Origin: a bacterium
GTDB lineage: Bacteria > Auribacterota > UBA3054
Length of the DNA: 64,000 nt
Assembly: GCA_017557885.1 (NCBI GenBank)
Contig: JAFYXV010000003.1
Coordinates: 62,001-126,000, forward strand
Direction of reading: 5' to 3'
This document shows, one piece after another, positions 9,325 through 19,275 of this stretch. The translations under genes were made by a program, and so were the position numbers. Every line of letters begins with the position of its first letter. Position 1 is the first letter of the stretch. The notes under the pieces were generated by a model. That model made no database searches and was not told the origin of the DNA. It saw only the letters and a list, made by a program, of their open reading frames with translations.

Positions 9325-11010
9325 ATGGAACCTGAAAATGTTATAGAGATAAAAGGACTCTCCAAGCGCTTCAGAGTTTACGACAGACCGCTTGACCGTC
9401 TCAAGGAATGGCTGACGCCGATCGGCATGTCCTTCCATTGGGCATACTGGGCTTTGAGGGACGTTGACCTAACAGTCAAGAAGGGGAGTTCTTTGGGCAT
9501 CATCGGCGTGAACGGCGCCGGCAAGAGTACGCTTCTGAAGATCCTCTGCGGAACGCTCTCGCCGACCTTCGGCAGCGTTGAAATTAAAGGGCGCATCGCG
9601 GGATTGCTTGAACTGGGCTCCGGCTTCCACCCGGAGTTCACGGGACGCCAGAACATTTATTTGAATGCCAGGCTTCTCGGCCTTTCCGACGCTGACATCG
9701 AGAAGAAACTGCAGAGCATCGTGGAGTTTGCGGAATTGGGCGACTTCTTAGACCATCCCTTGCGCATCTATTCCACCGGCATGGCGCTTCGACTTGGTTT
9801 TTCCGTCGCCGCCAACGTGGATCCGGACATCCTCATAATCGACGAGGCGCTGGCGGTTGGGGACGCTTACTTCCAGCAGAAGTGCCTGAAATATTTGAAG
9901 GATTTCCGCGCCAAGGGCGGGACGCTCATTTTCGTCAGCCACGACCCAGGCGCGGTGAAGCTGCTTTGCGATAGCGCGGTGCTGCTGCACAAGGGCAGGA
10001 TCGTCGCCAACGACACGCCCGAGAACGTTCTGAATTTTTACAACACGCTGCTTGTCAGAGACGATTCCGACAAGGAATCCTTCATATTGGAGCGCAAGAA
10101 ACTTGAAGCGGAAAATAGCAAGCCCCAGCACTCCGGTTCCTTCGAAGCTTTGATCGAAAAAGTTTCCCTTATCAGCGACAACTGCGAAACAAGAACGCTT
10201 TTCGCCGGACACAAAGCTGAACTCAAGGTCACTGTGAAAGCCCTGAACGACATCGAGCCCCCGACCGTCGGCTTTTCCTTAAGAGACCGCCTGGGCTACG
10301 AAGTTTTGGGCACCAACACCATGCTATTGAAAAAGGAATTGCCCGCCCTCAAAGCCGGCGAAGGCCTGACGGTCGGTTTCGATCTTCCGCCTTTTTTGGG
10401 TCCCGGCGAATACACCGTGACGGTCGCGGCGCACCCCGGCAGGGACCATGTCGAGCATTGCTACGACTGGACGGACAGGATGCTGGCCTTCAAGGTCGCC
10501 TTGGAAGACGAGAGCCAGTGCGTAGGACTTTTGAACATTCCCGTGACAGCCAGTTTTGAGAAAGTCGAAACCGACGGCCGGGACGCCCAGGATATCCTAG
10601 AAAGCGCTTTCTCCGGCGCTTCCTCTGAGATCGCGATCACGGAAGAAACGAACCGCTTCCTGACTACCGGCTTTTATCCGCCGGAAAAAATAGGGGAGAG
10701 CTGCGCTTCCTGGACGGGCGCGAGAGCGGTCTTCGTTCTGAAAAGCGAAAACGCCAAGGGACTCGTGATCCGATGCGCGACCGACGCCAGGCAATTGGAA
10801 GCCGGACCGCTTTCTTTAACTTTGAACGTCAATGGGAAATTTGAGATCACGAAGACCATAACGACTCCCGACTGGCAGGAAGTGGAGTTCCCGTTCGAAA
10901 GTGAAGAGCAGGGGATGCTCAGATGCTCCCTTATGATAAGTTCAACCTTCATTCCCGAAAACGATAAACGCGCGCTTGGCATTCTTGTTTCCAAGATCGC
11001 TCTAAGATGA
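9325..11010 (+). CDS. wzt: ABC-type polysaccharide exporter ATPase with C-terminal binding domains
   Basis: 561 residues, long for the family. Residues 1-245 are an ABC ATPase: Walker A GVNGAGKST (61-69), signature-like YSTGM, and Walker B ending in the DE at 173-174. Residues ~265-400 look like the Wzt C-terminal beta-sandwich, which in known Wzt proteins recognises the finished chain end. Residues ~420-561 form a further predicted beta-rich domain (pattern TTPDWQEVEFPF) not needed in minimal Wzt. The protein works with the Wzm permease encoded just upstream. The extra domain suggests recognition of a more complex chain or chain cap. The stop overlaps the nadA start (ATGA). Confidence 0.88.
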   Translation: MEPENVIEIKGLSKRFRVYDRPLDRLKEWLTPIGMSFHWAYWALRDVDLTVKKGSSLGIIGVNGAGKSTLLKILCGTLSPTFGSVEIKGRIAGLLELGSGFHPEFTGRQNIYLNARLLGLSDADIEKKLQSIVEFAELGDFLDHPLRIYSTGMALRLGFSVAANVDPDILIIDEALAVGDAYFQQKCLKYLKDFRAKGGTLIFVSHDPGAVKLLCDSAVLLHKGRIVANDTPENVLNFYNTLLVRDDSDKESFILERKKLEAENSKPQHSGSFEALIEKVSLISDNCETRTLFAGHKAELKVTVKALNDIEPPTVGFSLRDRLGYEVLGTNTMLLKKELPALKAGEGLTVGFDLPPFLGPGEYTVTVAAHPGRDHVEHCYDWTDRMLAFKVALEDESQCVGLLNIPVTASFEKVETDGRDAQDILESAFSGASSEIAITEETNRFLTTGFYPPEKIGESCASWTGARAVFVLKSENAKGLVIRCATDARQLEAGPLSLTLNVNGKFEITKTITTPDWQEVEFPFESEEQGMLRCSLMISSTFIPENDKRALGILVSKIALR

Positions 11011-11921
11011 ATATGGAATTTGCTGAACTGAAAGAAAAAGTGGCGAAGCTGAAGGCGGAGAAAAACGCCGTCATTCTCGCTCACTACTACACGCCATATG
11101 AGACGCAGGAGCTCGCCGATTTCGTCGGCGATTCTCTGGAACTCTCAAGACTGGCTGCCAAAACGGACGCCGACACCATCGTCTTTTGCGGCGTGGACTT
11201 CATGGCGGAAAGCGCCAAGATCCTCTCCCCCCAAAAGACTGTCCTGACGCCGGACCCCAGGGCCAACTGCCCGATGGCCAATATGCTGATGCCCAAGGAA
11301 CTCAGGCGCTACAAGGAGGAGCATCCCGACACCATCGTCGTTGCCTACGTCAACTGTTCAGCGGAAATCAAAGCGGAAGCTTATATCTGCTGCACTTCCG
11401 CCAACGCGGGCAAAGTCGTCGCCTCGCTTCCCAAGGATAAGCCTGTTCTTTTCGTTCCCGACCGCTATCTGGGGACCTTTACGAAAAAGAGCGCGGGCAG
11501 GGAAATGGAAGTCTGGCCGGGCTTCTGCCCGACGCACCAGAGGTTCACCCTGAAGGCCGTCATGGAAGCGAAAGCGCTGCACCCCAAAGCCGAGTTCCTC
11601 GCCCATCCGGAATGCCCGGAGGAAGTCTCCGCGGCGGCCGATTTCGTAGGCTCCACTTCCGCCATCATCAAGCGCTGCATGGAAAGCAAGAGCGAAGAGT
11701 TCATCATCGGGACCGAGCAGGGCGTTCTGAAAGCTATCAGGGAAAAAGCGCCAACGAAGAAAGTTTATCCGCTGTTGGAGGGCAACGTCTGCCCGAACAT
11801 GAAGCTTATGACGCCGATGAAGGTCTTGTGGACCTTAGAAGACAACGAATATGAGATCAAGGTCAAAGAAGAGACCAGAATAAAAGCCAAAGAAGCGCTG
11901 GACAGAATGCTGGCGCTCTGA
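11007..11921 (+). CDS. nadA: Quinolinate synthase A
   Basis: 304 residues, the usual length of NadA. The enzyme condenses iminoaspartate with dihydroxyacetone phosphate to quinolinate in de novo NAD synthesis, using an oxygen-sensitive [4Fe-4S] cluster. The three expected cysteine ligands are present: C88 (NCPMA), C174 (GFCPTHQ) and C262 (NVCPNM). The chosen start overlaps the wzt stop by four bases; an ATG two codons later is equally possible. nadB and nadC are not in the window, so it seems to have been recruited into an envelope operon. Confidence 0.95.
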   Translation: MNMEFAELKEKVAKLKAEKNAVILAHYYTPYETQELADFVGDSLELSRLAAKTDADTIVFCGVDFMAESAKILSPQKTVLTPDPRANCPMANMLMPKELRRYKEEHPDTIVVAYVNCSAEIKAEAYICCTSANAGKVVASLPKDKPVLFVPDRYLGTFTKKSAGREMEVWPGFCPTHQRFTLKAVMEAKALHPKAEFLAHPECPEEVSAAADFVGSTSAIIKRCMESKSEEFIIGTEQGVLKAIREKAPTKKVYPLLEGNVCPNMKLMTPMKVLWTLEDNEYEIKVKEETRIKAKEALDRMLAL

Positions 11922-11931
11922 AGAGGGGACA

Positions 11932-13812
11932 ATGGAAAAACTTGTTAAATTTGAGGTCGGAAAATCAGCCAAGGAAAGATCCTTGCTAATCTCCTTCGGG
12001 GAGTGCCAGGCTGAGCTTCGCTTTGCGGGAAAGCTCAGAGGACGGGACGTTTTGGCTTTCGACTGTTTTACGGAAACGCTCACGTACCAGAAAGCGGAAG
12101 TAAAAAAAGGCCATGCGCTCTTTAGCGGATCGACGCCCTACGGCGCCGCCAAGGCGGAGATCTTTCTGCAGAGCGCCGCGGCTCTGAAGGTCAAAGCTTC
12201 CATAACCCTTAAGAACCAGGCCCAACTGGACGCCTTTTACTTCATTCTCCAGGGAAAGGTTGGCCAGAAGGTCCTGACGCCCTACGAAACGAAGAAAAGC
12301 TGGTATTCCGGCGAATGGCCGACGCCCTGCGGCGTCCTGAAAGAAAAGGAAGACGCGTTTGTCTTTTTGGTCGCGCCGGAAACTTTCGCAAAGCGTCAGG
12401 AATGGCTAAGCCAGATAGAAGCTGGCGAACGGTCTTTGCGCTTCGGCACTGATTACGAGCGCTCCTGGCCCCTGAACGGATACCCCAGAAGCCGAAAACT
12501 GGAGTTCGTTTTCTATATCATCGGCACGAGCGTCAACTCTTTGCCCGGCGCGCTTACCCAGGCCGCCTGGCAGTTGGCGAAATTAGAAAACCCAACGACA
12601 CTTGTCGATTTCAAAAAACTGGAAAAGGAAGCCCAGCAGGAACTGAAGGTCCTTGTGGAAAAACTTTCCGCTCCGCCTGACCAGGCGGAAGCGCCCATAT
12701 CTTTCGGCAAACTCTTGGGCGCCGCTTTCGCGCTTGCCAAAGCTGCGAAAACGAACGGCCAGAAAATTCCCGCAGCCGCGGAAAAAGCGCTGCAGCTTTA
12801 CAAGAAGGCTCCGCGCTTCAAATCGCTTCCGCCCGCCAACTATCCCTATCCCGGAACTTTCAAGAAGTCCGGCGAACCGGAGATCAATCTTTCCGAGATT
12901 GCCAGGGCCGCCTACTGGCTCGCCAGATGGGAGAATGAAATTGGCGCCACCGGCTTCAAGGACGAACTGAAGAACCTCAAGAAAGAGCTCATCGCCCGCC
13001 GCCACCGCGGCGGCTATATCCCGGAAGTGCTGGAGTCCGCCACAAATCACATCAAGAAGGGCTATTCCAAGAAACGCACCTCCCCCTGGGCGGTGCTTTT
13101 CTTAGAAGAGATCGGCTGCGATAAGGAAATCTATACGCCTCTGCTTAACACCATCACAAGAGAGCTGCTGGTCAAACGGTCAGGATCCTCCGCGGAAGAG
13201 CTTATTTTCGCCGCCAGCGCGGCCGCAAAGGCCTTCAGCCTTACGGGAAGGGAAAACTACCGGGCCAACTGCGTAAAGCTTGTTTACCGCCTCGCAGGGC
13301 GCCAGCAGACCTACCAGCCGCATTATCTGAAAGCGCCAGTTTGCGGACTGATCTCGGGCACGGAAGCGCTCGACTTCTCGGAATCAGCGCTCCCCGCTGC
13401 TTTGCCTCTTTTCCTAACCGCACAGAAAGTGAGCGGCGCCAGGATGTTCGAGGAGCGCGGCAAAGCGCTTTTAAATGCAATTATGAAGAGGGAAGGCTAT
13501 TTCGTCTGCAAACCTTATTCCTCCCTTCCGGAACAGAAGAGCCAAACCGCCGCTTCGCCTCTTGAGAAGACCGCTCTTCTTCTTGCGGCTATGGAAATAA
13601 AGGAGACTTTCGGCGACGTAACGATCATCCCGGCGCAGAAGAGGGCAAGCGCTTTCTTCGAAGCCGAGGAACCGAAACTGGAAAAAGAACTCCTGGGCTA
13701 CCGCCTGACCATAAATTCCAAGGAAAAACGCCCGTTGACCGTAAAGAACGAGAACGGCAAAACCTGGAACTTCATTTTGAAAAAAGGCCTCAATCAGATA
13801 GAACTCTACTAA
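11932..13812 (+). CDS. Unknown 626-residue protein, predicted mostly helical C-terminal half
   Basis: I do not recognise a family. There is no signal peptide and no membrane segment, so it is probably cytoplasmic. Residues ~1-210 look beta-rich with conserved-looking Trp and Gly (KSWYSGEWPTPCG). Residues ~250-560 are regularly spaced helices (SEIARAAYWLARWENEIG, TSPWAVLFLEEIG) reminiscent of an alpha/alpha toroid, as in many glycan-processing enzymes. A small beta tail closes the protein. An AGAGGGG ribosome-binding site precedes ATG 11932. Its place between nadA and the PKD protease, ten and seven bases away, puts it on the same transcript as wzm/wzt, so a role in glycan or envelope metabolism is a guess. 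Confidence 0.75.
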   Translation: MEKLVKFEVGKSAKERSLLISFGECQAELRFAGKLRGRDVLAFDCFTETLTYQKAEVKKGHALFSGSTPYGAAKAEIFLQSAAALKVKASITLKNQAQLDAFYFILQGKVGQKVLTPYETKKSWYSGEWPTPCGVLKEKEDAFVFLVAPETFAKRQEWLSQIEAGERSLRFGTDYERSWPLNGYPRSRKLEFVFYIIGTSVNSLPGALTQAAWQLAKLENPTTLVDFKKLEKEAQQELKVLVEKLSAPPDQAEAPISFGKLLGAAFALAKAAKTNGQKIPAAAEKALQLYKKAPRFKSLPPANYPYPGTFKKSGEPEINLSEIARAAYWLARWENEIGATGFKDELKNLKKELIARRHRGGYIPEVLESATNHIKKGYSKKRTSPWAVLFLEEIGCDKEIYTPLLNTITRELLVKRSGSSAEELIFAASAAAKAFSLTGRENYRANCVKLVYRLAGRQQTYQPHYLKAPVCGLISGTEALDFSESALPAALPLFLTAQKVSGARMFEERGKALLNAIMKREGYFVCKPYSSLPEQKSQTAASPLEKTALLLAAMEIKETFGDVTIIPAQKRASAFFEAEEPKLEKELLGYRLTINSKEKRPLTVKNENGKTWNFILKKGLNQIELY

Positions 13813-13819
13813 GGACATT

Positions 13820-16800
13820 ATGAAAAAGTTGCTTTTTGCGATCGCAATCACTGCGTTTACAGCCCTTGCCGGCAGTCTTAATTTCGACCTGAGGGACGGC
13901 AGCATCCCCGCCTCGGCCACGCCCGACAACAACACTTACCTTGCGGCCGAACAGTACCAGACTGCGCTCCTTGATTCCAAGATAGGGGACACCGTCACTT
14001 TCGCCACGCCGGAAGGGACCTTTAAGGGCGTAGTGGACCTTGCCTACAAAGACATCAACGGCGTAGTAGTGAGAGCCGGCGACGTAGAGGATCAGGGCGG
14101 AACTTTCATCATCACCTTCTGCGGCGACTATCTTTGCGGACACATCGAGAACCTCGACCTTGGCCGCGACATCAAGTGGGAGTACACGGAAGGCGGCGTC
14201 CAGACCATAAACAACGCCTCTTTTAGTGAAGCCGACGAAGGCTTTCTCCCCGGCAGCGAGCTCCCGGATCCAAGGGCGCTTGTCAATACTTCGGGGAACG
14301 ACATTGAAAAAGACGACGTCGAATACTTTGACTATAAGGACGATGAGATTGATTACGTGCGCTTAGCCGTTTTCTACACTCCGAAATCGCTGGAGTACGC
14401 CGGCAGCCACAACAGGATCAACACCTTCATCGCCCAGGGCATCGCCAAGGGCAACGAGTGCCTCCAGAACTCCCTTATCAACACCCGCCTTTATCTTGCC
14501 CACTCCCAGCAGTGGAACTACGAGGAAGCCGGCAGCTCTTACACCGACCTATCAAACTTCACCAACGCCAGGAACGGCTGGGAAGGCGTGTATGAAGTCA
14601 GGAACGCGGTCGGCGCCGACCTCTGCACGATCGTGGCCTACGTCCACGATGTCGGCGGCCTCGCTTACGTCAACGGCAGCACTACCGGCATGCCGGATTC
14701 CAGCTACCACCTTATCCGCGTTCTGCAGATGACCGGCGACTCCTGGGTGCATGAGATGGGCCACAACATCGGCTGCAACCACGCCTATGAGCAGGACAGT
14801 CAGCCTGGCCCCGCCTCCGGCGGCGTCTTCGGCCACTCCTTGGGCTACTACTTCACCGGCGCCACCGATCACGGCCATTACGGCACGGTCATGGCTTACG
14901 ACCAGGGCGACTACCACCGCTGCGACTATTTCTCCGCCACGAACGTTTACTTCAAGGGAACGCTCGTCGGCTACGAATCCCGCAACAATGCTCTTACCTG
15001 GAACAAGATCAGGAAAGTCGCCAGGACCTACCGCACGATCCCGACTCCGACTTACGGTGAACTGGCTTACGAGGGCTTCAATTATCCCGCCGGCGAACGC
15101 TTGGATCTCAAAACGGGAGGCCAGGGCTGGAACAACGGCTGGAAGCCAACTACCGCCGACGTCTATGCTACTTCCGACGAATCGCTGGAATATTCGGACG
15201 GCGTGAACCAGCTCGCCACTTCGCCCGGCTGCCTTAAGCTTAACGGCGAATCTATTGACCTCAGCCGCATGCCCAACCAGACTTTCGGGGAGGGCTTCCA
15301 TTACAGCAAGCTCGGCGAGACCAACATGTGGATCTCCCTGCTTCTGAAGCCCACCTCCGACACCCACGGCAGAGTCTATTTCAACGTCGTCGGCAACAAC
15401 GCCGGCATCACCCATGACGACCTTTACGCTTTCAACTCCTACGATCCTATTACGGAGGTTCATCCCGTTACCGACCAGACGGACCTCCTGCTCATCCGTT
15501 ATGAATTTAATTCCAGCGGCGCTTGCCCTGCCACGATGTGGGTGAACCCCAAGCTGGGCGTCGCTCCCAACGAGGAGGACGCCGTCGCCAGAACAGATTT
15601 CAACGTTTACTATTCCGGCTACAAGGACATAAACATCTACGCCTCTTCCGCCAAGTTCTGCATCGACGAACTGAGAGTCGGCTTCAGCGCGGAAAGCGTC
15701 CTCCCGATCAAAGCACCTCTCATCTCCGCCACTCAGGATGCCGCTGCCGAATCTATCACCGTAAGCTGGTTCGCCGACGCCGCCCAGCAGAAAGTCACCA
15801 TTTACCGCTCCGAATCCAAGGACTTCTCCGAGGCTGCGCAAATTGCCGAACTGACTGAAGGCACAGGCTTGACCGACGCCGACGTTGAAAGCGGCAAGCT
15901 TTACTTCTACTGGGCCGAAGGCAAGTACTCCGATTCCGCCGATACAAGAGCCGTAGGACCTGCCATGGGTTACGCCGGAACGCCGAAGATCACCGCCACC
16001 GCCAATGGCCCTTACGTCATCCAAAAAGGCGAAGACGTAACCTTTACTGCGGAAGGCTCGCTAGGCGTTGCGCTCACATACTCTTGGTCCTGCTACAAGG
16101 ACACGACGGACTTCTCGCCCTTCCTCAGTGAATTCGTAAGGACCAACAACTTCAAGCCCGGCACCTACGACGTGACGCTGACCGTAAAGGATTTGCTGCT
16201 CACCAACGCCGACCCTCAGACTGTCACCACCCAGCTCATCGTCAAGAACGCCGATCCCACCATAAGCTTCGAGAAGAGCGAATACGAGGTCGCCTGCGGC
16301 GTGCCCACCGTCTTCCATGCCGTCGTCAAGGATCCGATGCCCCAGGACAAGTTCCAGTACTGCTTCAGGACCGATGACGCTGCGGAATTCAGCGAGTGGA
16401 CCGACTCCTCTTACTTCACCGCCACCTATGACGAGCCGGACTCCACCCACACCATGACCTGCATAGTGGCCGACAACTATGGCGGCACCAACACCTGCAC
16501 GACGACCGTCAAAGTAGGGAAGAGGGAAGCCATCATGTCCGCCGAGCCCGCAATACTCGACTTCCAGGAAACAGACACCCTCATCCTGAGAGTCATCAAC
16601 TCCGGCGTCGAACCCTACCAGCTCGACATCACTGACATTCCCGCCGGCTTCAGCGTTTATCCCAGGAACGTCGTCGTCAGCAACGGCGTAGCCGTTCTCT
16701 TAGTCAAATGCGACAGGGAATTCATCCGCAAGAACGCTACCGGCTCTTACACAGGCGCTCTTCCTCTCGGCTTCAAGGACGTCACACTGAAGCTCAATAA

Positions 16801-18655
16801 GCCGAATTCCTATACTATCGCCATCAACCCCAATGGCCCGTACACCGTAAAGAGGGGAGACACGCTCCTTCTCTCCGCCAACGGCACCTCCGCTTCCGAC
16901 GGCCTCAAATATCTCTGGAGCGTAGATAACACAGAGATCGATTCTCCCAGTGAAGAAAACTACTTGGCGTACTATACTCCTACGGACATAGAGGCCGGCG
17001 AACACGAAGTCACGCTCTCCGTTTTGGGCTATGACGATAAGGTCCTCACCAACGCCGTCACTACTTTGACGGTCATGGAAGCTCAACCGGAAATGCTTTT
17101 GAACGTCAAAGAAATCAATGACAAAGAAGTCACTCTTGACGTATTGCTTTCCGGCAACGGCGCAGTCCAGGCCCGCACTCCTAAGATCCAGTCCGGATGG
17201 TTCGGCGAAGGCGAGATCAAACTAACCTTTGAGGCCGACAATTGCTACCGCGAGACCTTCGATGTCAAGGATGAATTCGGGCAGACCAACACGTACCATT
17301 ATGTCTTCGACTTCAGGAAGGAAGTTCCCGCGTTCCTTCCCAAGATCAGCAGCAACGCCTCAGGACAGATCGATTTCGGAAAAACGCTTAAATTGACTTC
17401 CACCATCGAAACTGACTATACCGGCGAACTGAAGTACTACTGGAAAGAATGGAACGGCAACCCGACTAAGAACGCCCTCCTTACCCCCAACGAAAAGGAT
17501 ACGGACACGACGCAGCTCCTTCCCGGCGAATACTTCTTCTCGCTTTACGTTTCCGACGGCAAGTACCTCAGCCTTCCCGCCACCATAAAAGTGACGGTCT
17601 CCGGTTACAAAGGCTTGCTCTATTCCGCCAACGGAACCGAAGTCTTCTTCCTCAACGACGCCCAGATCGCTTCCGACCAATCCTCTTGCATGAGTGAGCC
17701 CAACGGCACGTTTGCCTCCGACTCGACTTCCGTCACTTATCAGCGTCTTGATTCCAAAACCGCGCATCTCACTCTCACGCAAGGCTACGGATCTTTTGTG
17801 AAGCCCGTTCGCATCATAGGCGGGAACTGGAATCTCATCTCCGGCACGGTCGTCACCAACTTCCCCTGGGGCGAAGGACCGATTGAGGGCGTAATAGTCA
17901 CGGCCATCAACAAAGCCATGTTTGTCAGCACAACAACTGACGCCAAAGGCTCTTTTGCCATTCTTATGCCTGAGAACGCCGGCCCCACCACCATTACCTT
18001 CGCCAAGCAGAACTGCGCCTTCCAGCCCATCGAAGTCAGCGAATCTTCCACATTGAAAGTCGTTCCCGAAAAGAGCGAGGGCAACAGCAACTCCTACCTC
18101 TATCTAACGGTTATCGACAAGGAGTCCTCCTTCTTCATGGAGGGCGTCACGGTAAACTGCTTCGGCATCACTGGACGCACCAACAATAAGGGCGTCACCT
18201 CCAACATCTCCGCCCCCAAGGGAACGGACTCCGTAATCATCTCCATGGACGGCTACGACACTGTCGCGACCAACTTCGCTTTCGCGGGCACCTCCACCAT
18301 GCGCAAAGTGGCCCTTGCCAGAACCCAGGGCAGAAGAGTAGACAGCCTTGACGTCATAATAAGAGACACTGATGCCAAGCTCGTCGAAGCCGACCAGTTC
18401 CGCCTGGTTTCTTCCACGACTTCCAGCATCATCGTCAACTATGCGAACGAAGTTTCTCCCTTGCTTTCCATCCCGACGATAGCCGGCCAGAAAGTCATCA
18501 TCCGCGCGCAGAAATCCGGTTACGACAATTTCGCCGAGACTCTGGTCCTTGACAACTACGTCTCAAAAGACATTGTCCTTACTCCCGAGCCCGCAGCCTT
18601 AACCATCTTAGCCATCATTTTAGCCCTAGCCGTTAAGAGGAATAGATCTCTATGA
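13820..18655 (+). CDS. Secreted PKD-repeat zinc metalloprotease with PEP-CTERM tail
   Basis: 1611 residues. A Sec signal peptide occupies about residues 1-18. The metzincin zinc site HEMGHNIGCNH is at 311-321, with the Met-turn VMAYD at about 358. A concanavalin-like region may follow (~415-620). Then come several PKD-like domains (repeat pattern NGPY... with tryptophan cores, ~735-1120) and carboxypeptidase-regulatory-like repeats (~1335-1585). The C-terminus is TPEP (PEP at 1589-1591), a hydrophobic helix and KRNRSL, the PEP-CTERM anchor processed by exosortases; none is encoded here. It is related to the protease at the left window edge. It probably degrades host or dietary glycoproteins at the cell surface (inference). 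exbB starts within its stop codon. Confidence 0.87.
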   Translation: MKKLLFAIAITAFTALAGSLNFDLRDGSIPASATPDNNTYLAAEQYQTALLDSKIGDTVTFATPEGTFKGVVDLAYKDINGVVVRAGDVEDQGGTFIITFCGDYLCGHIENLDLGRDIKWEYTEGGVQTINNASFSEADEGFLPGSELPDPRALVNTSGNDIEKDDVEYFDYKDDEIDYVRLAVFYTPKSLEYAGSHNRINTFIAQGIAKGNECLQNSLINTRLYLAHSQQWNYEEAGSSYTDLSNFTNARNGWEGVYEVRNAVGADLCTIVAYVHDVGGLAYVNGSTTGMPDSSYHLIRVLQMTGDSWVHEMGHNIGCNHAYEQDSQPGPASGGVFGHSLGYYFTGATDHGHYGTVMAYDQGDYHRCDYFSATNVYFKGTLVGYESRNNALTWNKIRKVARTYRTIPTPTYGELAYEGFNYPAGERLDLKTGGQGWNNGWKPTTADVYATSDESLEYSDGVNQLATSPGCLKLNGESIDLSRMPNQTFGEGFHYSKLGETNMWISLLLKPTSDTHGRVYFNVVGNNAGITHDDLYAFNSYDPITEVHPVTDQTDLLLIRYEFNSSGACPATMWVNPKLGVAPNEEDAVARTDFNVYYSGYKDINIYASSAKFCIDELRVGFSAESVLPIKAPLISATQDAAAESITVSWFADAAQQKVTIYRSESKDFSEAAQIAELTEGTGLTDADVESGKLYFYWAEGKYSDSADTRAVGPAMGYAGTPKITATANGPYVIQKGEDVTFTAEGSLGVALTYSWSCYKDTTDFSPFLSEFVRTNNFKPGTYDVTLTVKDLLLTNADPQTVTTQLIVKNADPTISFEKSEYEVACGVPTVFHAVVKDPMPQDKFQYCFRTDDAAEFSEWTDSSYFTATYDEPDSTHTMTCIVADNYGGTNTCTTTVKVGKREAIMSAEPAILDFQETDTLILRVINSGVEPYQLDITDIPAGFSVYPRNVVVSNGVAVLLVKCDREFIRKNATGSYTGALPLGFKDVTLKLNKPNSYTIAINPNGPYTVKRGDTLLLSANGTSASDGLKYLWSVDNTEIDSPSEENYLAYYTPTDIEAGEHEVTLSVLGYDDKVLTNAVTTLTVMEAQPEMLLNVKEINDKEVTLDVLLSGNGAVQARTPKIQSGWFGEGEIKLTFEADNCYRETFDVKDEFGQTNTYHYVFDFRKEVPAFLPKISSNASGQIDFGKTLKLTSTIETDYTGELKYYWKEWNGNPTKNALLTPNEKDTDTTQLLPGEYFFSLYVSDGKYLSLPATIKVTVSGYKGLLYSANGTEVFFLNDAQIASDQSSCMSEPNGTFASDSTSVTYQRLDSKTAHLTLTQGYGSFVKPVRIIGGNWNLISGTVVTNFPWGEGPIEGVIVTAINKAMFVSTTTDAKGSFAILMPENAGPTTITFAKQNCAFQPIEVSESSTLKVVPEKSEGNSNSYLYLTVIDKESSFFMEGVTVNCFGITGRTNNKGVTSNISAPKGTDSVIISMDGYDTVATNFAFAGTSTMRKVALARTQGRRVDSLDVIIRDTDAKLVEADQFRLVSSTTSSIIVNYANEVSPLLSIPTIAGQKVIIRAQKSGYDNFAETLVLDNYVSKDIVLTPEPAALTILAIILALAVKRNRSL

Positions 18656-19275
18656 CGCTCTTCTTTGACTTCTGGGAAAAAGGCGGTTTTTTCGTCTATC
18701 CCTTGCTCTTTTGCGCCCTGGTCTCCATCTGGATCTTCGTGCAGCGCTATTTCCATTTCTGGCGCGCCACGATCGACGTTAGGGAATTCACCGGCGGCAT
18801 CGCAAATCTGGTGAGGGCCAACCGTATTGCGGAGGCCGTTTCCCTCTGCGCCACGACGCCCGGACCAGTGGCGGCCATTTTGCATTCCGCGCTTCTCTGC
18901 TACGGGGAATCGAAGGCTCAGATCCTGGAGGCCCTGGACAGGACCGCTCAGATCGAGATCAACAGATTGGACCACAATCTTTCGGTCCTGGCCTCTTTGG
19001 CCCGCATAACGCCTCTCATCGGCCTTCTGGGGACCATCGCGGGCATCATCAATCTCTTTTACACCATTCAGATCGAATCGCCCTTCGTGCAGCAGGCCTC
19101 CCTGGCCAAGGGGCTCTGGCAGGCGCTTATAACCACCGCTTTGGGGCTTATCATCGCCATACCTGACCATTTCGCCTTCGATTACCTGACGAGCCGTGTC
19201 AGGCATTTCGTGGACGACATGTCGCTTGCTTCTTCGGAAATAACGGAGCTTCTTTTGGAAAAGGAAAATGCCTAG
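18652..19275 (+). CDS. exbB: MotA/TolQ/ExbB-family proton channel subunit
   Basis: 207 residues with three predicted membrane helices (about 14-34, 117-140 and 155-175), as in ExbB/TolQ. The conserved region around LARITPLIGLLGTIAGIINL matches the family's channel-lining helix. With ExbD it forms a proton-driven motor in the inner membrane. ATG overlaps the preceding protease stop (ATGA), with AAGAGGA ten bases upstream. No TonB or TonB-dependent receptor is encoded nearby, so the energised partner is unclear; a TolQ-like role is possible. Confidence 0.88.
   Translation: MTLFFDFWEKGGFFVYPLLFCALVSIWIFVQRYFHFWRATIDVREFTGGIANLVRANRIAEAVSLCATTPGPVAAILHSALLCYGESKAQILEALDRTAQIEINRLDHNLSVLASLARITPLIGLLGTIAGIINLFYTIQIESPFVQQASLAKGLWQALITTALGLIIAIPDHFAFDYLTSRVRHFVDDMSLASSEITELLLEKENA

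Noticed and set aside
14552-16024. Long antisense open frame (490 codons) within the second protease gene
   Set aside because: It mirrors the codon bias of the sense gene, has no family features and no ribosome-binding site. The same applies to long antisense frames within nifJ, hydB, argD, the Na/Pi gene and the TolC-like gene.
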